From contig NZ_JASVDS010000002.1 of assembly GCF_030285365.1 (NCBI RefSeq), forward strand, positions 434,001 through 498,000: a stretch of 64,000 nt of DNA, written 5' to 3'. A model generated the notes under the pieces. The model was not told the origin of the DNA. It searched no databases and worked only from the letters and a program-made list of their open reading frames with translations. Shown one piece after another: positions 57,191 through 64,000 of the stretch. Positions within the stretch are counted from its first letter, which is position 1. Each line of letters starts with the position of its first letter. The DNA comes from Roseateles subflavus (GTDB lineage: Bacteria > Pseudomonadota > Gammaproteobacteria > Burkholderiales > Burkholderiaceae_C). The translations under genes and the position numbers were made by a program.

Positions 57191-58789
57191 TCAGCCGGCC
57201 GCGCGCATCATCAGCGCGGCCTTCTCGCCGATCACCATGCTCGGCGCGTTCGTGTTGCCACCGATCAGCGTCGGCATGATGGAGGCATCCACCACGCGCA
57301 GGCGCTCAAGGCCATGCACGCGCAACTCGGCATCGACAACGGCCATGGGGTCGCGGCCCATGCGGCAGCTGCCGACGGGGTGGTAGACGGTGTCGACGCG
57401 GCGGCGCAGCAGCGCGCGGATCTCGTCGTCGGTGTTTGCCTGGGCCTGCCACAGCTCGCGGGTCCAGAAGGCGCGCAGCGAGGGCTGGCGCATCAGCTCG
57501 CGGCTCAGCTTGAAGCCTTCCATGAGCTCGTCGACATCGGCCGGATCGGCGAGGAAGGCGGGGTCGATGAGCGGGGTGTCCTCGACGCGCGGGCCGCCCA
57601 GGCGCACGCTGCCGCGACTGCTGGGGCGCAGCAGGCAGACGTGGCAGGAGAGCCCGTGGCCGAGGCCCAGCTCCCGGGCGTGGTCGTTCACGAGCGCGAT
57701 GACGAAGTGCAGCTGCACATTGGGCAGGGCCAGCTCGGGACGCGTCTTGAGGAAGCCGCCGCACTCGGCGAAGTTGGAGCTGATCATGCCCCGGCGCTCG
57801 CGCCGGTAGCGGGCGATGTTCTGCGCCAGGCGCACGCCGCCCTTGAGCGAGATGCCCACGGTGTCGAGGCTCTCGCTGAGGTAGCCGTGAACGAAGTCGG
57901 GGTGGTCCTGCAGGTTCTCGCCCACGCCGGGCAGATGGTGCTGCACGGGGATGCCGAGGTCCTGCAGATGCGCGCCCGGGCCGATGCCGGAAAGCATCAG
58001 CAGCTGCGGCGTCTGCAGCGCGCCGGCGCTGAGCACGACTTCGCGGCGGGCCTCGATCTGCACGCGCGGGCCGCCGAGGCGCATCTGCACGCCCACGGCG
58101 CGCCGGCCCTCGAGCAGCACGCGCTCCACCTGCGCGCCGGTGATGACACGCAGGTTGGGACGCTGGCGGTTCGGCTCGATGTAGGCCCGCGCGGCACTCC
58201 AGCGCTCGCCCTGGTGCTGCGTGACCTGGTAGACGCCGATGCCTTCCTGGTCGGGCCCGTTGAAGTCGTCGGTGATCTTCAGGCCCATGGCGCGGCCGGC
58301 GTCGAGCCAGGCCTGGTGCAGGGGGCTGTCGGTGCGCAGGTCGCTCACCTTCAGCGGACCGTCCTGGCCGTGCCAGGGGCCGCCGAGGCGCTCGTTGGCC
58401 TCGTTGCGGATGAACAGGGGCAGGAGGTCGTCGAAGGCCCAGCCGGGGTTGCCGAGCGCGGCCCAGTGGTCGTAGTCGGCGCGGTGACCGCGGACGTAGA
58501 CCATGGCGTTGATGGCCGAGGAGCCACCCAGTGTGCGGCCGCGCGGCTGGTAGCCCCGGCGGCCGTCGAGCCCGGCCTGGGGCACGGTCTCGAAGGCCCA
58601 GTTGTTGAGCGTGGTGGGGATCTGGAAGACGCCCGCGGTGGGCGTGTTCACGACCCAGCCGTCCCCCCGGCCGCCGGCCTCGATGAGCAGCACGTCGACC
58701 GACGGGTCCTCGCTGAGGCGCGCAGCGAGCGCGCAGCCGGCGGAGCCGCCGCCGACGATCACGTAGTCATGGCTCTGGTCGAAGATCAT
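57191..58789 (-). CDS. GMC-family FAD oxidoreductase (choline/alcohol dehydrogenase-like)
   Basis: A 532-residue flavoenzyme. VIVGGGSAGCALAARLSED is the FAD dinucleotide motif, RGRTLGGSSAINAMVYVRG the second GMC signature, and YHPVGSCRMG plus NTNAPSMVIGEKAA hold the catalytic His and Asn. It should oxidise a primary alcohol to an aldehyde; the substrate is unknown. It lies directly downstream of the coniferyl-aldehyde-dehydrogenase-like gene, 71 bp apart, which suggests an alcohol-to-acid route. Confidence 0.93.
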   Translation of the reverse strand: MIFDQSHDYVIVGGGSAGCALAARLSEDPSVDVLLIEAGGRGDGWVVNTPTAGVFQIPTTLNNWAFETVPQAGLDGRRGYQPRGRTLGGSSAINAMVYVRGHRADYDHWAALGNPGWAFDDLLPLFIRNEANERLGGPWHGQDGPLKVSDLRTDSPLHQAWLDAGRAMGLKITDDFNGPDQEGIGVYQVTQHQGERWSAARAYIEPNRQRPNLRVITGAQVERVLLEGRRAVGVQMRLGGPRVQIEARREVVLSAGALQTPQLLMLSGIGPGAHLQDLGIPVQHHLPGVGENLQDHPDFVHGYLSESLDTVGISLKGGVRLAQNIARYRRERRGMISSNFAECGGFLKTRPELALPNVQLHFVIALVNDHARELGLGHGLSCHVCLLRPSSRGSVRLGGPRVEDTPLIDPAFLADPADVDELMEGFKLSRELMRQPSLRAFWTRELWQAQANTDDEIRALLRRRVDTVYHPVGSCRMGRDPMAVVDAELRVHGLERLRVVDASIMPTLIGGNTNAPSMVIGEKAALMMRAAG

Positions 58790-58824
58790 GCCGCTCGGTC
58801 CTTCTCGTGCGTTTGCTGGCGACT

Positions 58825-58839
58825 GGGGTCAGGTCTTGC
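58825..58839 (-). repeat. REP-like 15-bp motif, copy 3 (inverted)
   Basis: GGGGTCAGGTCTTGC on the plus strand, the exact reverse complement of the copy at 48467-48481. It lies in the short gap between the two oxidoreductase genes. Confidence 0.5.
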
Positions 58840-58860
58840 CCGGCGCGGGCCGGGCAGGGC

Positions 58861-60279
58861 TCAGACGATCTTGCGCAGCAGTCCGAAGATGGTCTTGAAG
58901 GTGTCGCCGTAGGGCGGCTGGAACAGGTGCGTGCCGGCGAAGCGGGACTGGACGAACACCGGCTTCAACTTGCTGAAGGTGTCGAAGCCCCATTCGCCGT
59001 GGTAGGCGCCCATGCCGCTGGCGCCCACGCCGCCGAAGGGCTGGGACTCCTGGCCGAGGTGCCAGATGCAGTCGTTGATGGTGACGCCGCCGGCGTGGGT
59101 GCGGGCCAGCACCTGCTCGCGGGCGCGGCGGTCCTCGCCGAAGAAGTACAGCGCGAGCGGGCGGTCGCCGGCGTTCACCTGGGCGATGGCCTGCTCGAGG
59201 CTGTCGTAGGGGACGATGGGCAGGATGGGGCCGAAGATCTCCTCGCGCATCAGCTGCATGTCGGCGCTGGGGTTCAGCACGACATGCGGCACGAGCTTGC
59301 GGCCGGCGCCGGGATCCAGCTCCTGCGGGTGGCTGGGCAGGAGCTCGGCGCCCTGGGCCTGGGCGTCGTCCAGCAGCTGCTGCAGCCGGGCGCGGTGGCG
59401 GGGCGTGGCGATGCTGGTGTAGTCGGGGTTGGCATGCACGGTGGGCACCATGCGCTGCCAGTGGCGCAGCACGGCCTCGGCCAGGGGGCGGACCATGTCG
59501 CGCGGGGCGAGCACGTAGTCGGGCGCGACGCAGGTCTGGCCCGCGTTGAGGAGCTTGCCGTAGGCGAGGCGCGAGGCGCTCAGCTCCAGATGGCAGCTGC
59601 GGTCGAAGATCGCGGGGGACTTGCCGCCCAGCTCCAGCGTGACCGGGGTGAGGTTCTTCGCGGCGGCCTGGGCCACGTGGCGGCCGACGGCGGTCGAGCC
59701 GGTGAAGAAGAGGTGGTCGAAGGGCAGGGCCGAGAAGGCGCGAGCGAGGTCGGCGTCGCCGTTCACGACCGTCATCTCCTCGGGGCTGAAGTGCTCGGCG
59801 ACCATGCGGGCCATGAGGGCGGAGGTCGCGGGCGTCAGCTCGGAGGGCTTGATCATCACGCGGTTGCCGGCCGCGAGGGCGGCGAGGGCGGGGCCGGTGG
59901 TGAGGTAGTAGGGGTAGTTCCAGGGCGCGATGATGCCCACCACGCCGAGTGGCTGGGGCATGAGCGCGTTGCTGCCGGGCATGAAGTGCAGGGCCGTCGG
60001 CATGCGGCGGGTCTTCATCCAGCTGCGCAGGTGCTTGAGGGCGTGCTCGGCGCCGGTGATGCTGGTGAAGACCTCGGCGAGCATCGTCTCCTGGTGGGCG
60101 CGGTGCCCGAAGTCCTGGGCGATGGCCTCGCACAGCGCCTGCTCATTCTTGCGCGTCATCTCGATGAGGCGCTTGAGGCGGTCCTTGCGGACGGCCAGGC
60201 TCGGCATCGGCTCGCGGGCATAGGCGGCGCGCTGGCTCTCGAAGGCCAGCTGCAGGGCTTCCTGGGTCGAATGTTCCAT
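58861..60279 (-). CDS. calB: Coniferyl aldehyde dehydrogenase-like enzyme
   Basis: A 472-residue aldehyde dehydrogenase of the CalB type. VTLELGGKSPAIF carries the general base E216 and NAGQTCVAPD the nucleophile C250. FFTGSTAVGR is the NAD-binding loop. The C-terminus ends TIFGLLRKIV as in class 3/coniferyl aldehyde dehydrogenases, which oxidise hydroxycinnamaldehydes or long-chain fatty aldehydes. No other lignin-degradation gene is in the window, so the actual substrate is uncertain. Confidence 0.88.
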   Translation of the reverse strand: MEHSTQEALQLAFESQRAAYAREPMPSLAVRKDRLKRLIEMTRKNEQALCEAIAQDFGHRAHQETMLAEVFTSITGAEHALKHLRSWMKTRRMPTALHFMPGSNALMPQPLGVVGIIAPWNYPYYLTTGPALAALAAGNRVMIKPSELTPATSALMARMVAEHFSPEEMTVVNGDADLARAFSALPFDHLFFTGSTAVGRHVAQAAAKNLTPVTLELGGKSPAIFDRSCHLELSASRLAYGKLLNAGQTCVAPDYVLAPRDMVRPLAEAVLRHWQRMVPTVHANPDYTSIATPRHRARLQQLLDDAQAQGAELLPSHPQELDPGAGRKLVPHVVLNPSADMQLMREEIFGPILPIVPYDSLEQAIAQVNAGDRPLALYFFGEDRRAREQVLARTHAGGVTINDCIWHLGQESQPFGGVGASGMGAYHGEWGFDTFSKLKPVFVQSRFAGTHLFQPPYGDTFKTIFGLLRKIV

Positions 60280-60419
60280 GGCGGTGTGTCTCCTGCCGCG
60301 AGGCTAAGCCCAAACTGCGGTGCCACCAAGCGTGGCGACCCTCGGCTAGAGAAGCTCGTCTAGTCGCGGAGGTGACACCGGCGGCTGTGCCGATCCCGCC
60401 TGCATTGGCTGGCGCATCG

Positions 60420-60515
60420 CCGGGACGCGGGGGGCGGGATTGCTCCGTGTCCCCCGCCGTCGCCTGCGGCGCCGGCTCCTCCTTTACCTGCGCAATCCCG
60501 CCCCCCGCATCCCGG
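60420..60515. repeat. Large imperfect inverted repeat in the calB-purH gap
   Basis: Arms of 24 bp at 60420-60443 and 60492-60515 pair with one mismatch (core CGCGGGGGGCGGGATTGC), around a 48-bp spacer that contains a small CGCC...GGCG hairpin. There is no gene in the gap from 60280 to 60790. The size and shape fit a MITE- or REP-like mobile remnant. I cannot confirm its copy number from one window. Confidence 0.6.
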
Positions 60516-60591
60516 CTCGGGCACGATGGAGTCCTGACCCGATGACTGTGGCGCTGCACCGAAGGTGGAAGCCCTGAGCCCCAAGAACAAA

Positions 60592-60621
60592 GAAGCCCAC
60601 CGGTGCAACCCGGTGGGCTTC
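60592..60621 (-). terminator. Terminator of the purH transcript (minus strand)
   Basis: GAAGCCCACCGG (60592-60603) and CCGGTGGGCTTC (60610-60621) form a perfect 12-bp stem with a six-base loop. Read on the minus strand it is followed by TTTGTTCTT, so it ends transcripts coming from purH. Confidence 0.85.
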
Positions 60622-60746
60622 GTTCAGTCTGGCGCCGCGCTGGAGGTGTCAACGCCATCCACAGGACCGCATCAAGAGCGCTCGGCACAGCCGGCGCTCG
60701 CCCCCAGCGACGACCGCTGATCCGGCTCTGCCGGGCAGTCGGTCGT

Positions 60747-60775
60747 GCCCCCTTGAGGGGGCGGCCGTCAGGCCG
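60747..60775. repeat. Double hairpin next to purH
   Basis: GCCCCC TTGA GGGGGC (60747-60762) is followed by CGGCC GTCA GGCCG (60762-60775) and by TAGGGGGTGG. Similar GCCCCCTTGAGGGGGC-type units occur between genes in many Burkholderiales, as I recall. A related element, CCCCCTCGGGGGG, lies next to ruvC near 54691. Confidence 0.45.
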
Positions 60776-60790
60776 TAGGGGGTGGTCCAG

Positions 60791-62371
60791 TCAATGCCTA
60801 AAGTGGCGCACGCCGGTGAAGACCATCGCCACGCCGCGCTCGTTGGCGGCGGCGATCACTTCCTCGTCGCGCATCGAGCCGCCCGGCTGGATCACGCAGC
60901 TCGCGCCGGCGTCGGCCAGCACGTCCAGGCCGTCACGGAACGGGAAGAAGGCGTCGCTCGCCACCACGGAGCCCTTGAGGTCCAGGCTGGCGTTGGCGGC
61001 CTTGATGGCGGCGATCTTGGTGGAGTCCACGCGGCTCATCTGGCCGGCACCCACGCCCAGGGTCATGCCGCCGCCGCAGAAGACGATGGCATTGCTCTTG
61101 ACGTACTGGGCCACGGTCCAGGCGAACATCAGGTCTTCCAGCTGCTGGGCCGAGGGCTGCAGGGTGGTGACCACCTTCAGGTCAGACGCCTTCAGGAAGT
61201 GGTTGTCGGCGCTTTGCAGCAGCAGGCCGGAGCCGATGCGCTTGCTGTCGCCCAGGTTGCGGCCCTGCAGCCACGGCGTGTCGCCGCCCGGGGGCAGGGC
61301 GATTTCCATCAGGCGGACGTTGACCTTGCTCTTGAAGATCTCGCGGGCCTCGGCGCTGAAGCCGGGGGCCATCAGCACCTCGACGAACTGCTTGGACACC
61401 AGCTCGGCCGCGGCGCCGTCCACCTCGCGGTTGAAGGCGATGATGCCGCCGAAGGCGCTGGTCGGGTCGGTCTTGAAGGCCTTGGCATAGGCCTCGGCCG
61501 GCGTGGCGGCCACGGCCACGCCGCAGGGGTTGGCGTGCTTGACGATCACGCAGGCCGGCGCGCTGAAGGACTTGACGCACTCCCAGGCGGCGTCGGCATC
61601 GGCGATGTTGTTGTAGGACAGCTCCTTGCCCTGCAGCTGCTTGCCCGTGACGATCGAGCCGGGGGCGGGGAAGAGGTCGCGGTACAGCGCGGCCGTCTGG
61701 TGGCTGTTCTCGCCGTAGCGCAGGTCCTGCACCTTCACGAAGGTGCTGTTCATCTGGGCCGGGTAGGCGGCCAGGCTGCCGTCGTCCTGGCGGGCGCTCA
61801 GGTAGTTGCTGATCGCGGCGTCGTACTGGGCGATGCGGTTGAAGGCGGCCACGCTGCAGGCAAAGCGGGTCTTGTCGCTGGTCTTGCCGTGGGCCTTGAG
61901 CTCCTCCAGCACGCCGGCGTACTGGCCGGCGTCGGTCAGCACGGTGACGTCCTTCCAGTTCTTGGCGGCGCTGCGCACCATGGCCGGACCGCCGATGTCG
62001 ATGTTCTCGATGGCGTCTTCCAGCGTGCAGCCGGGCTTGGCGACGGTGGCCTCGAACGGGTAGAGGTTGACGGCCAGGATGTCGATGGTGGCGATGCCGT
62101 GATCGGCCAGCGCCTTCATGTGCTCGGGCAGGTCACGACGGGCCAGCAGGCCGCCGTGGATCTTCGGGTGCAGGGTCTTGACGCGACCGTCCAGCATCTC
62201 GGGGAAGCCGGTGTGGTCGGCGACCTCGGTCACCGGCAGGCCGGCGTCGGCCAGCAGCTTGGCGGTGCCGCCGGTGGACAGCAGGCGCACGTTCAGCGCA
62301 TGCAGGGCCTGGGCGAAGTCGACGATGCCGGTCTTGTCGGACACGGAGATCAGGGCAGTCAGTTGCGTCAT
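60791..62371 (-). CDS. purH: Bifunctional AICAR formyltransferase/IMP cyclohydrolase
   Basis: A 526-residue bifunctional enzyme of purine synthesis. The N-terminal IMP cyclohydrolase begins [18 protein letters not shown], with STGGTAKLL and [13 protein letters not shown]. The C-terminal AICAR transformylase has KHANPCGVA and [12 protein letters not shown]. It carries out the last two steps to IMP. The gene follows fis by 52 bp in the dusB-fis-purH order and is followed by the terminator at 60592-60621. Confidence 0.97.
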   Translation of the reverse strand: MTQLTALISVSDKTGIVDFAQALHALNVRLLSTGGTAKLLADAGLPVTEVADHTGFPEMLDGRVKTLHPKIHGGLLARRDLPEHMKALADHGIATIDILAVNLYPFEATVAKPGCTLEDAIENIDIGGPAMVRSAAKNWKDVTVLTDAGQYAGVLEELKAHGKTSDKTRFACSVAAFNRIAQYDAAISNYLSARQDDGSLAAYPAQMNSTFVKVQDLRYGENSHQTAALYRDLFPAPGSIVTGKQLQGKELSYNNIADADAAWECVKSFSAPACVIVKHANPCGVAVAATPAEAYAKAFKTDPTSAFGGIIAFNREVDGAAAELVSKQFVEVLMAPGFSAEAREIFKSKVNVRLMEIALPPGGDTPWLQGRNLGDSKRIGSGLLLQSADNHFLKASDLKVVTTLQPSAQQLEDLMFAWTVAQYVKSNAIVFCGGGMTLGVGAGQMSRVDSTKIAAIKAANASLDLKGSVVASDAFFPFRDGLDVLADAGASCVIQPGGSMRDEEVIAAANERGVAMVFTGVRHFRH

Positions 62372-62423
62372 GGTGGACTCGGGATGGTGGGGATTCGGGG
62401 GCGGGCGGCGCGGGCCGTCGCGC

Positions 62424-62657
62424 TCAGAGCAGCTCGTGGTCGCTGAGCTTGCGGCGCAGGGTGTTGCGGTTGATGCCCAGCCATTCGGCGGCCTTGCTCT
62501 GGTTGCCGTCGGCCTTGGCCATCACGACTTCCAGCAGCGGCTTCTCGACCAGCTTGATCACCATGTCATGCATGGAATGGGGCACCTCGCCTTCGAGGTC
62601 CCGGAAATAGGCCTCGAGGTTCTCGCGGATGCACTGGTCGATGGGTTTGGGCGTCAT
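62424..62657 (-). CDS. fis: DNA-binding protein Fis
   Basis: A 77-residue Fis-family protein, shorter than E. coli Fis (98) but of the size seen in betaproteobacteria. The core [20 protein letters not shown] and the helix-turn-helix [20 protein letters not shown] are intact. Fis bends DNA and coordinates growth-phase expression. The start overlaps the dusB stop in an ATGA arrangement, the classical dusB-fis pair. Confidence 0.96.
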   Translation of the reverse strand: MTPKPIDQCIRENLEAYFRDLEGEVPHSMHDMVIKLVEKPLLEVVMAKADGNQSKAAEWLGINRNTLRRKLSDHELL

Positions 62658-63748
62658 GCCGATAGCCTTTGTTCTTCTGCGTCGTCGTCGTTGGCCGCGT
62701 CCAGGGCGGGCGGGAGATAGGGCAGGCGCTCGTGCTGGTCGGCCAGGGCGGCAAACCAGTCGGAGAGGGCCCGGACCTGCGCCTCGCAGCTGTCCAGCCG
62801 GTTCATGGCCTGGCGGAAATCCTCTCCGCCGGGCAGCGCCTTCACGGCCCAGGCGATGTGCTTGCGCGCGCTGCGCATGCCGCTGTCGCTGCCGTAGAGG
62901 CTGTAGTGGTCTTGCAGATGCTCGAGCAGCCAGTCGCGGGCCTCGAGCACGCGCGGGGCGGGCAGGTGCTCGCCGGTGGCGAGGAAGTGCGCGATCTCAC
63001 GGAAGATCCACGGCCGGCCCTGCGCCGCGCGGCCGATCATCAGGGCATCGGCACCGGTGTGCTGCAGCACCTGCAGCGCGCGCTCCGGGCTGTCGATGTC
63101 GCCGTTGGCCACGACCGGGATGCCCACCGCAGCCTTCACGGCGCGCAGGGTGTCGTGCTCGGCCAGGCCCTTGTAGCCCTGCTCGCGGGTGCGGCCGTGG
63201 ATGGTCAGCATCGCAATGCCGGCCTCCTCGGCCATGCGGGCGAGCGCCAGCGCGTTGCGCGCCTCGGCGCTCCAGCCGGTGCGCATCTTGAGCGTGACGG
63301 GCACGTCGAAGGGGCGGCAGGCCTCGACCACCGCTCGGACGATCTCCTCGGCCAGCGGCTCGTTCTGCATCAGCGCGGAGCCGGCCCACTTGTTGCAGAC
63401 CTTCTTGGCCGGGCAGCCCATGTTGATGTCGATGATCTGGGCGCCGCGCTGGATGTTGTAGACGGCCGCCTCGGCCATCATCTGCGCCTCCGTGCCCGCG
63501 ATCTGCACGGCGATGGGGGCGGTCTCGCCCTCATGGTTGGCACGGCGCGAGGTCTTGAGGCTGTTCCAGAGGTCCTTGCGCGAGGTGACCATCTCGGAGA
63601 CCGCATAGCCCGCGCCGAGCCGCTTGCAAAGCATGCGGAAGGGGCGGTCCGTCACCCCGGCCATGGGCGCCACGAACAGCCGGTTCGGCAGCGCATGGGC
63701 GCCTATCCGCAGCGGCGTGGCCAGCGGTGAGGGCAGGTGGGAGGACAT
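62654..63748 (-). CDS. dusB: tRNA-dihydrouridine synthase B
   Basis: A 364-residue FMN enzyme that reduces uridine in the tRNA D-loop. FVAPMAGVTDRPFRMLCKRL is the N-terminal FMN site, NMGCPAKKVCNK carries the catalytic C112, and GIPVVANGDIDSPE and GRAAQGRPWIF bind FMN phosphate. The ATG at 63748 gives MSSHLPSPLATPLRIG; the frame upstream crosses the promoter. Co-transcribed with fis, which in enterobacteria depends on dusB for translation. Confidence 0.96.
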   Translation of the reverse strand: MSSHLPSPLATPLRIGAHALPNRLFVAPMAGVTDRPFRMLCKRLGAGYAVSEMVTSRKDLWNSLKTSRRANHEGETAPIAVQIAGTEAQMMAEAAVYNIQRGAQIIDINMGCPAKKVCNKWAGSALMQNEPLAEEIVRAVVEACRPFDVPVTLKMRTGWSAEARNALALARMAEEAGIAMLTIHGRTREQGYKGLAEHDTLRAVKAAVGIPVVANGDIDSPERALQVLQHTGADALMIGRAAQGRPWIFREIAHFLATGEHLPAPRVLEARDWLLEHLQDHYSLYGSDSGMRSARKHIAWAVKALPGGEDFRQAMNRLDSCEAQVRALSDWFAALADQHERLPYLPPALDAANDDDAEEQRLSA

Positions 63749-63784
63749 GGGAGGGGGTGGGCGGCTGCTCAAAAAAGAGGCAAG

Positions 63785-63790
63785 ATTATA
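63785..63790 (-). promoter_or_regulatory. Candidate -10 element of the dusB-fis-purH operon
   Basis: TATAAT on the minus strand (63790-63785), 37 bp before the dusB ATG, is a perfect -10 hexamer in an otherwise GC-rich gap. No good -35 was found at 16-18 bp. A T-run follows at 63771-63776 on the minus strand in the leader. Confidence 0.55.
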
Positions 63791-63808
63791 CCGCCCCGCC
63801 CCCCGCAC

Positions 63809-64000
63809 TCAGCGCAGGGCCTGGCGCACGACCAGCTTCAGGCCCGACCAGACGGCGTCGACCGCGCAAACCTTCACGTCCACCCAGCCCAGCGGCAGGG
63901 CCTGCTCGCGGATGACGTCCTCGGTGATCGTGGTCGGCACGCGGGACGCTTTCTTCGGCCAGGAGATCCAGACGACGGCGTCCGGGCGCAGGGTCCGGCG
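63809..64000 (-). CDS. DUF3052-like protein (C-terminal part, partial)
   Basis: The final 63 codons and stop of a gene that enters from the right edge. The translation contains VVWISWPKKASRVPTTITED and LGWVDVKVCAVDAVWSGLKL, which I recognise as the end of DUF3052-family proteins. The function of the family is not known. It is on the same strand as dusB, 60 bp upstream of that ATG, and may be a separate unit because a -10 lies in between. Confidence 0.7.
   Translation of the reverse strand, partial: RRTLRPDAVVWISWPKKASRVPTTITEDVIREQALPLGWVDVKVCAVDAVWSGLKLVVRQALR

Noticed and set aside
60143-60688. Minus-strand frame of 181 codons in the calB-purH gap
   Set aside because: It covers the inverted repeat, part of a terminator and the 5' end of calB; coding content is low and it has no known domain. 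Treated as repeat DNA.

Overview
The window is chromosomal DNA of very high GC from a betaproteobacterium of the order Burkholderiales. A Roseateles/Mitsuaria/Rubrivivax-like relative fits best. The pointers are the gene content and order of the division and cell-wall cluster, the dusB-fis-purH group, PEP-CTERM surface proteins, large TonB-dependent receptors and almost exclusive use of G/C-ending codons. No tRNA, rRNA, CRISPR array, intact insertion sequence or prophage was recognised.

Positions 1-13.9 kb (minus strand): a fragment of a secreted serine hydrolase is followed by a sugar-uptake locus. Read in the direction of transcription it holds a LacI-type repressor, a TonB-dependent receptor, SapC, a cupin/JmjC-like protein, a tryptophan-halogenase-like flavoprotein, a sugar-binding protein, two permeases, a family 1 beta-glucosidase and the transport ATPase. 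Perfect TGAAAGCGCTTTCA palindromes lie just downstream of the -10 elements of both the receptor and the binding-protein promoters, and a degraded copy precedes the repressor gene. The locus looks like one regulon that carries a beta-glucoside-type sugar across both membranes and hydrolyses it in the cytoplasm.

Positions 14.1-32.1 kb (plus strand): a complete dcw cluster, mraZ-rsmH-ftsL-ftsI-murE-murF-mraY-murD-ftsW-murG-murC-ddl-ftsQ-ftsA-ftsZ, mostly with overlapping stops and starts. Its promoter carries four 10-bp repeats that look like MraZ boxes. MurD has an acidic insertion of about 110 residues. Short tracts in rsmH and ftsA have sharply different codon use. A strong terminator closes the cluster. 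A membrane histidine kinase, lpxC and a tiny membrane protein follow.

Positions 35.6-49.7 kb: a two-gene ABC exporter (minus), a 631-bp non-coding stretch, a large secreted nuclease with lamin-tail and RTX-like parts, a PEP-CTERM protein, a lipoprotein/ECF sigma factor/anti-sigma operon (minus), a divergent second TonB-dependent receptor, a GNAT acetyltransferase and a second PEP-CTERM protein.

Positions 49.8-64 kb (mostly minus): two tandem DEAD-box helicases (the upstream one is dbpA), a small alpha/beta hydrolase, a LysE-family exporter, ruvC, a CdsA-like/PlsC-like pair, a divergent cupredoxin-like protein, a GMC oxidoreductase, a coniferyl-aldehyde-dehydrogenase-like enzyme, a 511-bp repeat-rich gap, purH, fis, dusB and the end of a DUF3052-like gene. 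As I recall, ruvC normally sits next to purH in this order of bacteria, so the block between them looks like an insertion.
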